Shown here in pieces: positions 32,611 to 41,475 of a DNA stretch of 64,000 nt. Every line of letters starts with the position of its first letter. The stretch's first letter is position 1. The DNA is from Actinomycetota bacterium (GTDB taxonomy: Bacteria > Actinomycetota > Thermoleophilia > Gaiellales > Gaiellaceae). The stretch is from NCBI GenBank assembly GCA_004366385.1, contig SIRU01000051.1, positions 1 to 64,000 on the forward strand, read 5' to 3'. The notes beneath the pieces are model-generated. The model saw only the letters and a list, made by a program, of their open reading frames with translations. It was not told the origin of the DNA and made no database searches. A program made the translations under genes and the position numbers.

Positions 32611-33791
32611 CAGGCCTCCGCGCCCAGTCTACGGGCCGGGAAGAGGATGCGACCGAGCCGCTTCGACTCCTTCATCAGCACGATGCCGACGGTCGCGGTC
32701 GCGAGGACGTAGAGGCCTGCGAACGCCACGAGGTCGGTGCGGTCCTGCGCGTCGAGGGCCGGGTTCCCGGAGGCGAGCTGGGCGAGGATGATCGTGAACT
32801 CGCCGTGGGCGACGAGGGCGATGCCGGCGTTGAAGCTCTGCCGCTGCGTGAAGCCGCCGATCCGCCCCGCGACCATCCCGGTGACGACCTTGCCGACGAG
32901 CGTGAGCACCACCGCGAGCGCGACCAGCCAGCCCACGTCCCCGATCGCGCCGACGTCGATCGAGAGCCCGAACACGAAGAAGAAGAGCGCGGCGAAGACG
33001 TCCCGGAAGCTGAAGAAGCGATCCTCGATCTGCTCGCGGACCGTCGTCTCGGAGAGGACGATCCCCGCCATGAGCGCGCCGATCGCCTCCGAGAGGCCGA
33101 GCTCGTCCGCGATCGCGGCCATCCCGACGAGGAACCCGAAGACCGCGAGCAGGAAGATCTCGAGCGGCAGCCGGTCGAGCAGCCGGTCGAGGGGGCCCGT
33201 GAGCCAGCGCGACGCCGCCAGGCCCGCGGTGATGAAGCCGAGCGCCTTCGCGAGCAGGACGAGCGTCTCCGACACCTCCCCTCCTCCGGCCGCCGCGTAG
33301 CCGAGCATGAGCGCGACGACGATGTCCTCGAACACGAGGATCGCGAGCACGAGGTCGGTCTCGTCGTCGCCGAGGCGGCGGAAGTCGATCAGGCCCTTGA
33401 CCGCGATCGCGCTCGACGACACGTAGATGCACGCGGCGAGCACGAGCGCGGCCGGCGAGAGGCCGAAGGCGGCGATCCCGACCACCAGCCCGAGGCCCGC
33501 GTTCGCGACGAGGTCGACGCCGCCGCCGATCCCGACGTGGCGCCCCGTGCGCGTGAGGCGCCCGTGCGTGAACTCGAGGCCGAGGAAGAAGAGGAGGAAG
33601 ACGACGCCGAGCTCGGCCACGAAGTCCGTGACCTCGGACTGCCGGATGAAGGAGAGCTCCTTGGGCTCGTTCGGTCCCAGGAGGAGCCCGGCCAGCAGGT
33701 AGGCGGGGATCGCGGAGAGCCCCAGCCGGCGCGCCACGAGGCCGAGGCTCGCCAGCAGCGCGATCGTGACGGCGAGCTCGGCGAGGCTCAT
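32610..33791 (-). CDS. khtU: CPA2-family K+/H+ antiporter (KhtU/KefB-like)
   Basis: 393 aa with about 12-13 TM helices throughout. Conserved CPA2 stretches include GLSAIPAYLLAGLLLGP, LGVVFLLFFLGLEF, SSSAIAVKGL and ILVFEDIVVALML. There is no C-terminal RCK-N domain, which fits the separate KhtT subunit. It should expel K+ (or another monovalent cation) in exchange for protons. ATG at 33791; the previous gene on the strand ends 38 bp upstream. Confidence 0.93.
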   Translation of the reverse strand: MSLAELAVTIALLASLGLVARRLGLSAIPAYLLAGLLLGPNEPKELSFIRQSEVTDFVAELGVVFLLFFLGLEFTHGRLTRTGRHVGIGGGVDLVANAGLGLVVGIAAFGLSPAALVLAACIYVSSSAIAVKGLIDFRRLGDDETDLVLAILVFEDIVVALMLGYAAAGGGEVSETLVLLAKALGFITAGLAASRWLTGPLDRLLDRLPLEIFLLAVFGFLVGMAAIADELGLSEAIGALMAGIVLSETTVREQIEDRFFSFRDVFAALFFFVFGLSIDVGAIGDVGWLVALAVVLTLVGKVVTGMVAGRIGGFTQRQSFNAGIALVAHGEFTIILAQLASGNPALDAQDRTDLVAFAGLYVLATATVGIVLMKESKRLGRILFPARRLGAEA

Positions 33792-33829
33792 CGCCCACCA
33801 TTCTCACGGCTGCGGCCGCGTCGGCTCGT

Positions 33830-34366
33830 CTACGCGGCGAGCACGGCCCGCTCGAGCAGCGGCGGGAAGCGCTCGAGGATCCAGCGCTCGTCGAACGGCG
33901 GCAGGCGATAGTCGCGACCGTTCACGAGCACGTGCTCGCCCGTCGCCGGGTCCATCGGGAGCCGCGACTCGACCGGGTACCAGCGGTTGTGCCGGTCGAC
34001 GAGGTCGTTCACCTCGGAGAAGTCCCAGGCCGCGGCCAGCTCGCGCCAGCGGTTCCCGAACGACTCCGCATCGCCCTCGCACTCGCCCGCGAGCGCCCGC
34101 CACGCCTCGGCCAGGCGCTCCTCGTGCGCCGCGGCCTGCGCCTCGACGACGCGCAGGCGGACCATGTACGCGAGCGGGCCGCGGGCCGCGGCGAGATAGG
34201 AGTCCGCGGCCGGCCGGAAGTTGCGCAGGCGCAGACGAGTCGGCTTCCCGCGCTGCGGTGCCGACCGGAGGTCCTCTTCGAGCCCGGCGAGCTGGCGCCG
34301 GTCGCGCGGCGTCTCCGCACGTGAGACGCCCTGGCGCAGGATCGCCTCGCGCTCGGCCTTCTCCAT
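33830..34366 (-). CDS. Hypothetical soluble protein
   Basis: 178 aa. Helical and charged N-terminal half (MEKAEREAILRQGVSRAETPRDRRQL), then a helical centre and a C-terminal domain with DLVDRHNRWYPVESRLPMDP and DERWILERFPPLL. No domain was recognised. ATG at 34366 is 7 nt after TGTAAT (plus coordinates 34374-34379), so I rejected the longer frame to 34537. Confidence 0.72.
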   Translation of the reverse strand: MEKAEREAILRQGVSRAETPRDRRQLAGLEEDLRSAPQRGKPTRLRLRNFRPAADSYLAAARGPLAYMVRLRVVEAQAAAHEERLAEAWRALAGECEGDAESFGNRWRELAAAWDFSEVNDLVDRHNRWYPVESRLPMDPATGEHVLVNGRDYRLPPFDERWILERFPPLLERAVLAA

Positions 34367-34394
34367 GGCCGGCATTACAGCGGCGGGGAAGCGG

Positions 34395-34784
34395 CTACGG
34401 GCGGCCGAGCACGCGGTCGACCCAGGAGCGGCGCCCGTGAGCGTCGTCCTGCCCGGGCACGGGCTCCAGGCCCGGCTCCGGCGCCGGCTCGGGCTCCGGG
34501 TCGCGCGCGTCGGGCCGACGCTGCGGCTCCGAGCCACGTGCGGTCTCGGCGACCGCAGCGCTCGCGTGGCGCACGTCAGCTGTTGGAGCGGACGGCTGAG
34601 CAGGCGGCTCGGTCGGCGGCGGTTCGTCGGACCGCGTCGCGTCCTCCGCCGTGGCGCCCTCGGCGACGAGCAGCGCCTGGTCGCCGAGGCGCTCCTTCAG
34701 GCGCGCGAAGTCGCCGCGGATGGCCGCGCGCATGTCGTCGAGGTGACTCTCCTCGCGCACGAGAGAGCGTTCACGACGGGCCAC
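34395..34784 (-). CDS. Hypothetical protein with Pro/Glu-rich low-complexity tail
   Basis: 129 aa. The first about 40 residues look like an amphipathic helix (ERSLVREESHLDDMRAAIRG); the rest is low-complexity Pro/Glu/Ala, ending RSWVDRVLGRP. GTG at 34784 has GGGAGG 6 nt upstream and starts 20 nt after the CAP gene stop, so they form an operon. It may be disordered; function unknown. Confidence 0.6.
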   Translation of the reverse strand: MARRERSLVREESHLDDMRAAIRGDFARLKERLGDQALLVAEGATAEDATRSDEPPPTEPPAQPSAPTADVRHASAAVAETARGSEPQRRPDARDPEPEPAPEPGLEPVPGQDDAHGRRSWVDRVLGRP

Positions 34785-34803
34785 GAGAGTCCTCCCGCAG
34801 GGC

Positions 34804-35385
34804 CTATCGCGGCGCGCCGAAGGTCGCCGTCCAGACGACGGACGCCCGGTTTCCGAGCAGGCCGTCGGCGCGCACGGGCGCTGCCCCGACGTGCCGGAAG
34901 CGCGGCCCGAGCATGTTCGCGCGGTGGCCCGGCGAGCGCAGCCAGGCGGAGACGACGTCGCGGGCGCTGACCCGGCCCCACGGCCCCGCGTACAGGTTCT
35001 CGCCCACGATCGAGTAGCGGTAGCCCGCCTGCCGGAACGAGGACGTGAAGTCCGAGCCGCAGGGCGTGTGCGAGAAGTCGCCACACGACGCGACGCGCTT
35101 GCCCTTGAGCGCCGCCGCCCGCGTGAGCGCCGGCGAGTGCCCGAGCCGCGAGCGGCCCTCGCGCGCCCGCGCATAGTTGACGAGGCATGCGACCGCGCGA
35201 ATCTGCGCCTCGGCGGATGCGCGCGGGCTCGCGGAGCCCGGGCAGGCCGAGGCGGGAGCGAGGAGACCCGCGGACGACAGTCCCCCTCCGGCTGCCGAGC
35301 CGGCCACGACGAAGGCCGCGAGCGCCGCGGCGAAGAGCGCCGCGAGCGCGGTCCGCGCAGTCACCGGAGTGGCTCTCGCCTCCAC
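34804..35385 (-). CDS. Secreted CAP-domain (SCP/PR1-like) protein
   Basis: 193 aa. A signal or anchor (about residues 8-33, TARTALAALFAAALAAFVVAG) is followed by a CAP fold: LVNYARAREGRSRLGHSPALTRAA, GENLYAGPWG, and SAWLRSPGHRANMLGPRFRHVG hold the usual His/Glu pairs. Several cysteines suggest disulfides. GTG at 35385 is 6 nt after TACGGT (plus coordinates 35392-35397); the upstream extension to 35451 was rejected. The role is extracellular and unknown. Confidence 0.9.
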   Translation of the reverse strand: MEARATPVTARTALAALFAAALAAFVVAGSAAGGGLSSAGLLAPASACPGSASPRASAEAQIRAVACLVNYARAREGRSRLGHSPALTRAAALKGKRVASCGDFSHTPCGSDFTSSFRQAGYRYSIVGENLYAGPWGRVSARDVVSAWLRSPGHRANMLGPRFRHVGAAPVRADGLLGNRASVVWTATFGAPR

Positions 35386-35476
35386 CGACGCACCGTACGA
35401 GCGGTGCCTGCGGCGAGGCGTGCCCCCGATGGGGGACGCGGGATGCCTCACCGTGTGAACCTGCCCCTCGCCAGGG

Positions 35477-36538
35477 TCACTCGCGCGACCCTACCACCCC
35501 CTCGGGACGGTGCGTGCGCCAGGTGGCGGCCGAGAGCAGCCCGAGCGCGAGCGTCGGCAGCACGGTGAGCGCGCGGTAGAGCAGCGTCGCGGCGACGGCT
35601 CCCGCGTTCGGGGCGCCGAACGCCACGAGAGCTCCCGTGAGCCCGAGCTCGACGAAGCCGACCCCTCCCGGCGTCAGCGGCAGCGCGCCGAGCACCCGCA
35701 CGAGTGCCCAAGCGGCGAAGGCCTCGACGAGCGAGACCTGCCCCGCGTCGACGCCGACCGAGCGCAGGCAGGCGACGAAGAGCACGAAGACCGTGAGGTG
35801 GCCGGCGAGGGTCGCCAGCGTGAGCACGTGCCAGCGGCGCCGGAGCAGGCCGAGGGCGCTCGACCGGAAGCGCACGAGGCCCTCTCCCGTCCAGCGGACG
35901 TCGTCGCGTCGGAAGAGCCTGCCGATACGGCGGGCGACGCGCGCGACGAGGTCGCCGATCCGCCGCGCGTAGGACTCGCTCGAGAGCGCGAGCGCGAACG
36001 CCGCGACCGCGACCACGAGGACCACGACGCCGATGACCGCGGCGGTCTGGAGCGCCGCGTGCTTCTGGTTCGCGGATGTCAGCAGCGCGAGCGCGACGAT
36101 CGGGAACGCGAGGTTCGCAAACTGGTTCCAGACCCCGGTGACTGCGACCGCGAGCGCGACCTGGGAGCTCCGGAACCCCCAGGAGCGCAGCATCGCGTAC
36201 GAGCCGGCGACGCCGACCGCCGCGCCTGCCGGCGACACGATCGTGAGCGCGGTCGCCGCCTGTGTGAACACCATCCCCCGCCGGTAGCCGAGCCCTGGGA
36301 GCGCGGCCATCCACGGCGGCGGGAAGGTGGCCAGGTTGAGGAGCGTCGCGCCCGCGAGCACGAGCGCCTCCTCCCAGCCGAGCTCCCGGATCACGGCCCA
36401 GACGTCGCGGTAGTCGGCGATCCGCGGGAGCACGAAGACGAAGACGGCCGCGACGACGATCGCGGTCGCGACCCCGCCGAGGAGGCGCCTCCGGCTCCTC
36501 CCGAGGCCTCGTCTGGGAGCGGGCGGCTCAGCGGCCAT
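35477..36538 (-). CDS. UPF0104/lysylphosphatidylglycerol-synthase-TM-like membrane protein
   Basis: 353 aa with about eight TM helices. It matches the UPF0104 flippase-like fold: LLNLATFPPPWMAALPGLGYRRG, SPAGAAVGVAGSYAMLRSWG, and ALPLTPGGVGFVELGLTGAL with the conserved PGGVGxxE. No synthetase domain is attached. It probably moves or modifies a lipid. The ATG is 6 nt after TAGGTT (plus coordinates 36545-36550). Confidence 0.88.
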   Translation of the reverse strand: MAAEPPAPRRGLGRSRRRLLGGVATAIVVAAVFVFVLPRIADYRDVWAVIRELGWEEALVLAGATLLNLATFPPPWMAALPGLGYRRGMVFTQAATALTIVSPAGAAVGVAGSYAMLRSWGFRSSQVALAVAVTGVWNQFANLAFPIVALALLTSANQKHAALQTAAVIGVVVLVVAVAAFALALSSESYARRIGDLVARVARRIGRLFRRDDVRWTGEGLVRFRSSALGLLRRRWHVLTLATLAGHLTVFVLFVACLRSVGVDAGQVSLVEAFAAWALVRVLGALPLTPGGVGFVELGLTGALVAFGAPNAGAVAATLLYRALTVLPTLALGLLSAATWRTHRPEGVVGSRE

Positions 36539-36613
36539 CGGCGGAACCTAGCGCGGTGCGGGCCGGGGGCACGGCGAGAGCGGGCTGCGCTGTCCGACTC
36601 TGCTGTCCCCGCC

Positions 36614-37693
36614 CTACGGAAGGCGCGGGGCCAGGAACGTCCCGAGCGCGAGCGCGGCGAGCAGCAGCACCCCCGCCCCTCCGACGAGCAGGAACGTGAT
36701 CTCGCTCTCCCCCGGCTCGCGCCCGAGCTTCGAGCCGAGGCTCTCGTACGCCATCTCCAGCGCCTCGGCCGAGCGCGCCTCCGAGAACTCGCCGCCCGTC
36801 ATCTCTGCGATCTCGCGCAACGTCTCGGGGTCGGGCGGCACGGGGATGAGGTTCGAGCCGCTGTCGTCCGGAGGCCCGAACCCGGGGCCGAGGCTGCCGC
36901 GGTCGATCACGCCCTCGGGTGTCCCCAGGGCGATCGTGTACACGGGGAAGCAGGCGTCGCGCGCGAGCGCCGCGCCCTCGAGCGGCTGGAGGATCCCGCG
37001 CGTCTGCGCGCCGTCGGAGAGGAAGAGGATCGAGACCGGGCTCCCCTCCTCGCACGTCGCCGCCTGGATGAGATGCCGGGTCTCCGAGCCCGCGGCGATC
37101 TCCTTGCCCTCGGGAGGATCCTCCTGCTCGATCGCCGTCTTGCCGAGATCGACCGCCGTCTGGAGCGCGTCGCCGATCGCCGTGCCGCCGAAGACGACGT
37201 ACGTCTCGATCGCCTCCAGGGCGGTCTCGACGAGCTCCCGATCCTTGGTCGGCGGCGTCGCCACCTGAGCCTCGCCCGCGAACACGACGAGGCCGACGTT
37301 CAGGCGGCCGGGGACGTCGTCGAGGAAGGTGCGGATCGCCTCCTGCGCGGCCCCGAGCCTCGTCGGCTCGACGTCCTCGGCCTGCATCGAGCGCGAGGTG
37401 TCGACGACGAGGATCACCGTCGCGCGCTCCTTCAGGAGCATGCGCTCGACGTGCGGGCGCGCGAGCGCGACGAGCAGCACGGCGAGGGAGAGCGCGACGA
37501 GCAGCGGCGGGACGAGGCGCGGCCACGACCTCGCAGGCACGACGCTCGCGAGCACGTCGAGGTTCGGGTAGCGAACCGCGTAGCGGGCGCTTCTCCGCTC
37601 GGACACGCGCCAGAGCGCGACGGCCCCCGCGAGGACGACGAGCGAGAGCAGGAGCCACGGGCTCTGGAAGCTCAGCCCGTTCAGCCCGCTCAT
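36614..37693 (-). CDS. BatA-like von Willebrand factor A membrane protein, paralogue 2
   Basis: 359 aa. An N-terminal TM pair (about residues 10-28 and 60-80) precedes a vWA domain (about 90-290) with MIDAS DTSRSMQAED and later Thr/Asp ligands; the C-terminal TM is at about 332-352. It is a close relative of the protein at 38400-39362. The ATG overlaps the stop of the secreted-protein gene by 4 nt. Last gene of the MoxR operon. Confidence 0.9.
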   Translation of the reverse strand: MSGLNGLSFQSPWLLLSLVVLAGAVALWRVSERRSARYAVRYPNLDVLASVVPARSWPRLVPPLLVALSLAVLLVALARPHVERMLLKERATVILVVDTSRSMQAEDVEPTRLGAAQEAIRTFLDDVPGRLNVGLVVFAGEAQVATPPTKDRELVETALEAIETYVVFGGTAIGDALQTAVDLGKTAIEQEDPPEGKEIAAGSETRHLIQAATCEEGSPVSILFLSDGAQTRGILQPLEGAALARDACFPVYTIALGTPEGVIDRGSLGPGFGPPDDSGSNLIPVPPDPETLREIAEMTGGEFSEARSAEALEMAYESLGSKLGREPGESEITFLLVGGAGVLLLAALALGTFLAPRLP

Positions 37694-38403
37694 CGCGCCC
37701 TCGAGCAGACCGCGTGGACCTGGACGAGCGCGCGCACGCCCCCGAGCTCGGCGTCGCCGCGGACGCGCACCACGACGCGGCCGCCCGCGACCGACCGGCG
37801 GCCGGAGACGCCGGCGACGAGACTCGAGGACGGAGGCTGTCGCGTGTCGAAGGCGAACGCGTGGGACGCGCCGACGAGCCGCTCACCGGCGAGGCAGCCC
37901 TGCCTCACGGTCGAGGTCCCCGGCCGCACGCGCACGGTCTTCACGCGCCGGGTCGTCGGCTGCCCGGGCGGGAACACTGCCGGAGCGGCGGCGGACGTCG
38001 GCACGCGCGCTCCGCCGCCGGCCGACGGCATGCAGCCGACGAACGGCTTGAAGGTCGGAGCGCGCGGGGTGACCCCGACGAACACGCCGGTGAAGACCAC
38101 CGAGCGCGCGGTCGAGATGCCCGGGTTGACGGGGCTCCCGAGCGTCCCGAGGAAGCCGACGTCGATCGCGCGCTGGCTGAGCCTGGCGTCGAGCCCGCCC
38201 GCGACGTGCCGCGCCGGGCAGGTGACCTGGTACTCGACCCGCGGGCGCACGGGCCCGGTTGCCGCGGGCACGACGACCCACGGCCCGGCGACGGGGACGC
38301 ACACCTGGAGCCCCTGGCACTCGTTCGCACCGGCCGCGGGAGCGGCGACCGCGAGCACGACGACGAGCGCGGCCGCTGCGGCGACCCAGCGCGCCCGCGT
38401 CAC
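37690..38403 (-). CDS. Secreted Cys-containing protein between two VWA genes
   Basis: 237 aa. A signal peptide (residues 1-26, ending AAPAAGA) is followed by a beta-rich domain with cysteines near 29, 34, 60, 124, 169 and 232. Repeated strands such as STARSVVFTGVFVGVTPR and RRVKTVRVRPGTSTVRQ suggest a beta-sandwich. No family was recognised. It overlaps both neighbours by 4 nt, so it is made in step with the VWA proteins and may be their extracytoplasmic partner. Confidence 0.8.
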   Translation of the reverse strand: MTRARWVAAAAALVVVLAVAAPAAGANECQGLQVCVPVAGPWVVVPAATGPVRPRVEYQVTCPARHVAGGLDARLSQRAIDVGFLGTLGSPVNPGISTARSVVFTGVFVGVTPRAPTFKPFVGCMPSAGGGARVPTSAAAPAVFPPGQPTTRRVKTVRVRPGTSTVRQGCLAGERLVGASHAFAFDTRQPPSSSLVAGVSGRRSVAGGRVVVRVRGDAELGGVRALVQVHAVCSRAR

Positions 38404-39362
38404 GGGACCCTCCGGAAGAGGAAGGCCGAGAAGACGCCTCCCAGCAGGAGCAGCCCGGCGGCCCCGCCGGCGACGAGATCCGTGATCTCCCGCGAGACCT
38501 GGCGGGTCCCGAGCCGCGAGCCGAGCTCCTCGTAGACCGTCCGCAGGCCCTCGTCGTCGAGCGCGGTGAAGAACTCGCCGCCGGTGGCGGACGCGAGCTC
38601 CCGGAGCGTCTCCGGGCTCGGCGGAACCTGGATGATCCGCGTGAAGCCGCCGGGCAGCTCCTCCCGCACGACGCCCTCCGGCGTTCCCACGAGCACGGTG
38701 TGCACGGGGATCCCGAGCTCCTTCGCCGACGCCGCGGCGTCCACCGGGTCGACGCGCCCGCCGTCGCGGAGCCCGTCGGAGAGGAGGAGGATCGTGCGGG
38801 GCGGCGTCTCCCCGTCGTCCGTCCGCACCTCCCTGCCGAGCTCGAGCGAGAGCGCGACCGCGTCCCCGATCGCCGTCCCCTCGCCGGGCGCGAGCGTGTC
38901 GAGCGCGGTGCGGACGAGGTCGCGGTCGTCGGTCGGCGCGACGCCCACCACCGCGCGCGTCGCGAACGAGACGACGCCGACGCGGAACTTCTCCGGCACC
39001 TCGTCGAGGAACGCGTTGGCGGCGACACGCGCTGCGTCGAGGCGCGTCGGCTCGACGTCGTCGGCCTTCATGGAGCGTGAGACGTCCATGGCGAGGATCA
39101 CCGTCGCCTCCTCGCGCTGCACCGAGACGGTCGCGTGCGGCCGGGCGACGCCCACGATCATCGCGGCAAGTGCGACGAGCAGCACCGCGAGCGGCAGGTG
39201 GCGGAGCGCCCCGGGCGAGCGGTCGACGACGTTCGGCAGCAGGTCGGGGCTCCCGAAGGCCGCCTGGGCGCGGACGCGCCGACGCTCCGACCACGCGTAC
39301 AGCGCCACGAGGAGCGGCAGCGCGAGCAGCGCCAGCAGAACGGCGGGCCAGGTGAACGTCAC
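38400..39362 (-). CDS. BatA-like von Willebrand factor A membrane protein, paralogue 1
   Basis: 320 aa. TM helices at about 5-22 and 55-75, a vWA domain with intact MIDAS DVSRSMKADD (about 92), and a C-terminal TM (about 295-315). It is similar to the protein at 36614-37693 along its length, so the two arose by duplication. GTG at 39362 overlaps the DUF58 stop (GTGA). Partners of MoxR ATPases of this type act in metal insertion, stress or envelope maturation. Confidence 0.9.
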   Translation of the reverse strand: MTFTWPAVLLALLALPLLVALYAWSERRRVRAQAAFGSPDLLPNVVDRSPGALRHLPLAVLLVALAAMIVGVARPHATVSVQREEATVILAMDVSRSMKADDVEPTRLDAARVAANAFLDEVPEKFRVGVVSFATRAVVGVAPTDDRDLVRTALDTLAPGEGTAIGDAVALSLELGREVRTDDGETPPRTILLLSDGLRDGGRVDPVDAAASAKELGIPVHTVLVGTPEGVVREELPGGFTRIIQVPPSPETLRELASATGGEFFTALDDEGLRTVYEELGSRLGTRQVSREITDLVAGGAAGLLLLGGVFSAFLFRRVP

Positions 39363-40297
39363 GGCCGCCTCCGGCGCAAGAAGGTGACGAGCGTGCGCAG
39401 CCAGTCTCCCGAGGTCGAGAGGACGACGTGCCGCACGCCGGCCGACGCGAGGAGCCGCCGGACCTCCGCGCGCTCCTCCTCGGCGGCCGCGGCGAAGCGC
39501 TCGCGCAGCCGCCTGCTGCGCGTGTCCACCCGGAGCTTGCGGCCGGTCTCGGGGTCGACGAGCCAGAGGAGGCCGACGTTCGCGAGCTCCTGCTCGCGCG
39601 GGTCGCGCACCTCCACCGCGACGACGTCGTGGCGGCCGGCGAGCTCGAGGAGCGGCCGGCGCCAGTCGCGCGGACCGCGGAAGTCGGAGACGAGCACGAC
39701 GAGGGAGCGCTGCCGAGCGAGACCGCCGACTCGCCCCAGCGCGTGGGCGAGCGCGTCGTCTCCCGGCACGCGGGCGTCTCCCTCGCGCTCGCCGCGCAGC
39801 GCCGCGAGCAGCCCGACGAGGCCTGCGCGGCCCTGGGTGGCGGGCAGCGTGTGCCGTTCGGCGCCGCCGAACGTCGCGACGCCGAGCCGGTTCCCGCGGC
39901 GCGTCGCGAGGTGCCCCAGCGCGATCGCGACGCCTTCCGCGACGTCGGCCTTGCGCCGCTCGGCGGTGCCGAACTCCATCGAGGGCGACGTGTCGAGCGC
40001 GAGCCACGTCACGAGCACGCGCTCCGCCAGGTCGACGCGCACGTGCGGCTCGTTCGTCCGGGCGCTGACGTTCCAGTCGATGCGGCGCACGTCGTCCCCG
40101 GGGACGTACGGCCGGATCATCGCCAGCTCGGCGCCGGGGCCGAGCAGATTGGAGCGGAAGTCCCCCGCGAGCAGCCCTTCCATCCGCCGGGTGATGGAGA
40201 CGTCGAGCGCGCGCAGCAGCCCCTCGGGCATGGCGCCCGGCCCGGGGCGGCTCGGGGTCGGGCGGCGGAGGAGCGCGCTCGCGGAGCTCGAGCTCAT
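39359..40297 (-). CDS. DUF58 protein of the MoxR operon
   Basis: 312 aa, without TM. The DUF58 core RPYVPGDDVRRIDWNVSARTNEPHVR (about residue 60) is intact and is followed by a degenerate vWA-like fold (LALDTSPSMEFG). It sits between moxR (its start is 5 nt after the moxR stop) and the first VWA gene. An in-frame ATG at M23 is a possible alternative start. Confidence 0.92.
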   Translation of the reverse strand: MSSSSASALLRRPTPSRPGPGAMPEGLLRALDVSITRRMEGLLAGDFRSNLLGPGAELAMIRPYVPGDDVRRIDWNVSARTNEPHVRVDLAERVLVTWLALDTSPSMEFGTAERRKADVAEGVAIALGHLATRRGNRLGVATFGGAERHTLPATQGRAGLVGLLAALRGEREGDARVPGDDALAHALGRVGGLARQRSLVVLVSDFRGPRDWRRPLLELAGRHDVVAVEVRDPREQELANVGLLWLVDPETGRKLRVDTRSRRLRERFAAAAEEERAEVRRLLASAGVRHVVLSTSGDWLRTLVTFLRRRRP

Positions 40298-40302
40298 TCG
40301 GC

Positions 40303-41367
40303 TCAGGCCGCGCTCACGCGGGCGAGGTCGATGTGCGGCGCCGGCACTGCGGCGAGCACCTGGTCGAGGATCGCGTCCGAGCTCACCTCCTCGGCGAGCG
40401 CCTGGTACGAGAGGACGAGCCGGTGCCGGAGGGCGTCCTTCGCGAGCGCCTGGAGGTCCTCCACGAGCGCGTACTCGCGGCCCCGGACGAGCGCGAGCGC
40501 CCGGGCGCCCTGCACGAGGCTGATCGGGCCGCGTGGGCTCGCGCCGTACGCGATGTACTGCTCGAGCTCGGGGAGGCCGTGCGCGGCGGGCGCGCGGGTC
40601 GCGGTCGCGATGTCGACCGCGTAGCTCACGAGCGACGGGTCGGTGTAGATCTCGGTCGCCGCCCGCTGCAGCGCAGCGAGGTCCTCGAGCGACAGCGCCT
40701 GCCGGAGCTCCGGCGCGTCGACGAGCTGGCGCTGGACGACCGTCAGCTCCTCGTCGTGGCTCGGGTAGCCGATCACCACCTTCAGCATGAAGCGGTCGAT
40801 CTGCGCCTCCGGGAGCGGGTAGGTGCCCTCGGACTCGATCGGGTTCTGCGTGGCCATGACGAGGAAGGGCTCCGGAACCGGGAAGGTCTCGTGGCCGATC
40901 GTGACCTGGTGTTCTTGCATGACCTCGAGGAGCGCGGACTGCACCTTCGCGGGTGCGCGGTTGATCTCGTCGGCGAGCAGGAAGTTGCAGAAGACGGGGC
41001 CGAGCTCGGTGTCGAAGGTGCCGTCGCCGGCGCGGTAGATCCGGGTGCCGACGAGGTCGCTCGGCACGAGATCCGGCGTGAACTGGACGCGCGCGAACGT
41101 CCCGCCGAGGACGCCGGCGGTCGTCTTGATGGTCAGCGTCTTGGCGAGGCCGGGGACGCCCTCGATCAGCAGGTGCCCCTGCGCGAGCAGGCAGACGACG
41201 ACGCGCTCGAGCATCGCGTCCTGCCCCGCGATCACGCGCCTGATCTCGAACAGCGCCTGCTCCAGCTGCTCCTTCGCCTCCATCGGGGTCGGGGTCGACG
41301 ACGACGGCGGCGTCGCCTCCCTCGGGGTCGGCGTCGCGGCCGCCCCGCTCGACGTGTCCTCGCTCAC
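40303..41367 (-). CDS. MoxR-family AAA+ ATPase
   Basis: 354 aa. After a Ser/Pro/Thr-rich N-terminus (about 30 residues) comes the AAA+ core: Walker A IEGVPGLAKT (about 71), Walker B LLADEINRA (about 134), sensor 1 ATQNPIE (about 177), with the C-terminal lid. It should act as a chaperone-like motor for the DUF58/VWA proteins downstream. The GTG start has GAGGAG about 8 nt upstream. First gene of a five-gene operon. Confidence 0.95.
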   Translation of the reverse strand: MSEDTSSGAAATPTPREATPPSSSTPTPMEAKEQLEQALFEIRRVIAGQDAMLERVVVCLLAQGHLLIEGVPGLAKTLTIKTTAGVLGGTFARVQFTPDLVPSDLVGTRIYRAGDGTFDTELGPVFCNFLLADEINRAPAKVQSALLEVMQEHQVTIGHETFPVPEPFLVMATQNPIESEGTYPLPEAQIDRFMLKVVIGYPSHDEELTVVQRQLVDAPELRQALSLEDLAALQRAATEIYTDPSLVSYAVDIATATRAPAAHGLPELEQYIAYGASPRGPISLVQGARALALVRGREYALVEDLQALAKDALRHRLVLSYQALAEEVSSDAILDQVLAAVPAPHIDLARVSAA

Positions 41368-41475
41368 CTACGGCTCCTCTCTCCCGTGAACGGACATACG
41401 TAAGCAGACGAACCTGAGCCTCGGGTAAGAGCGCCGGCCTTCTTCACGCAGACGCAGCGGACGCGGTCGTACGCG

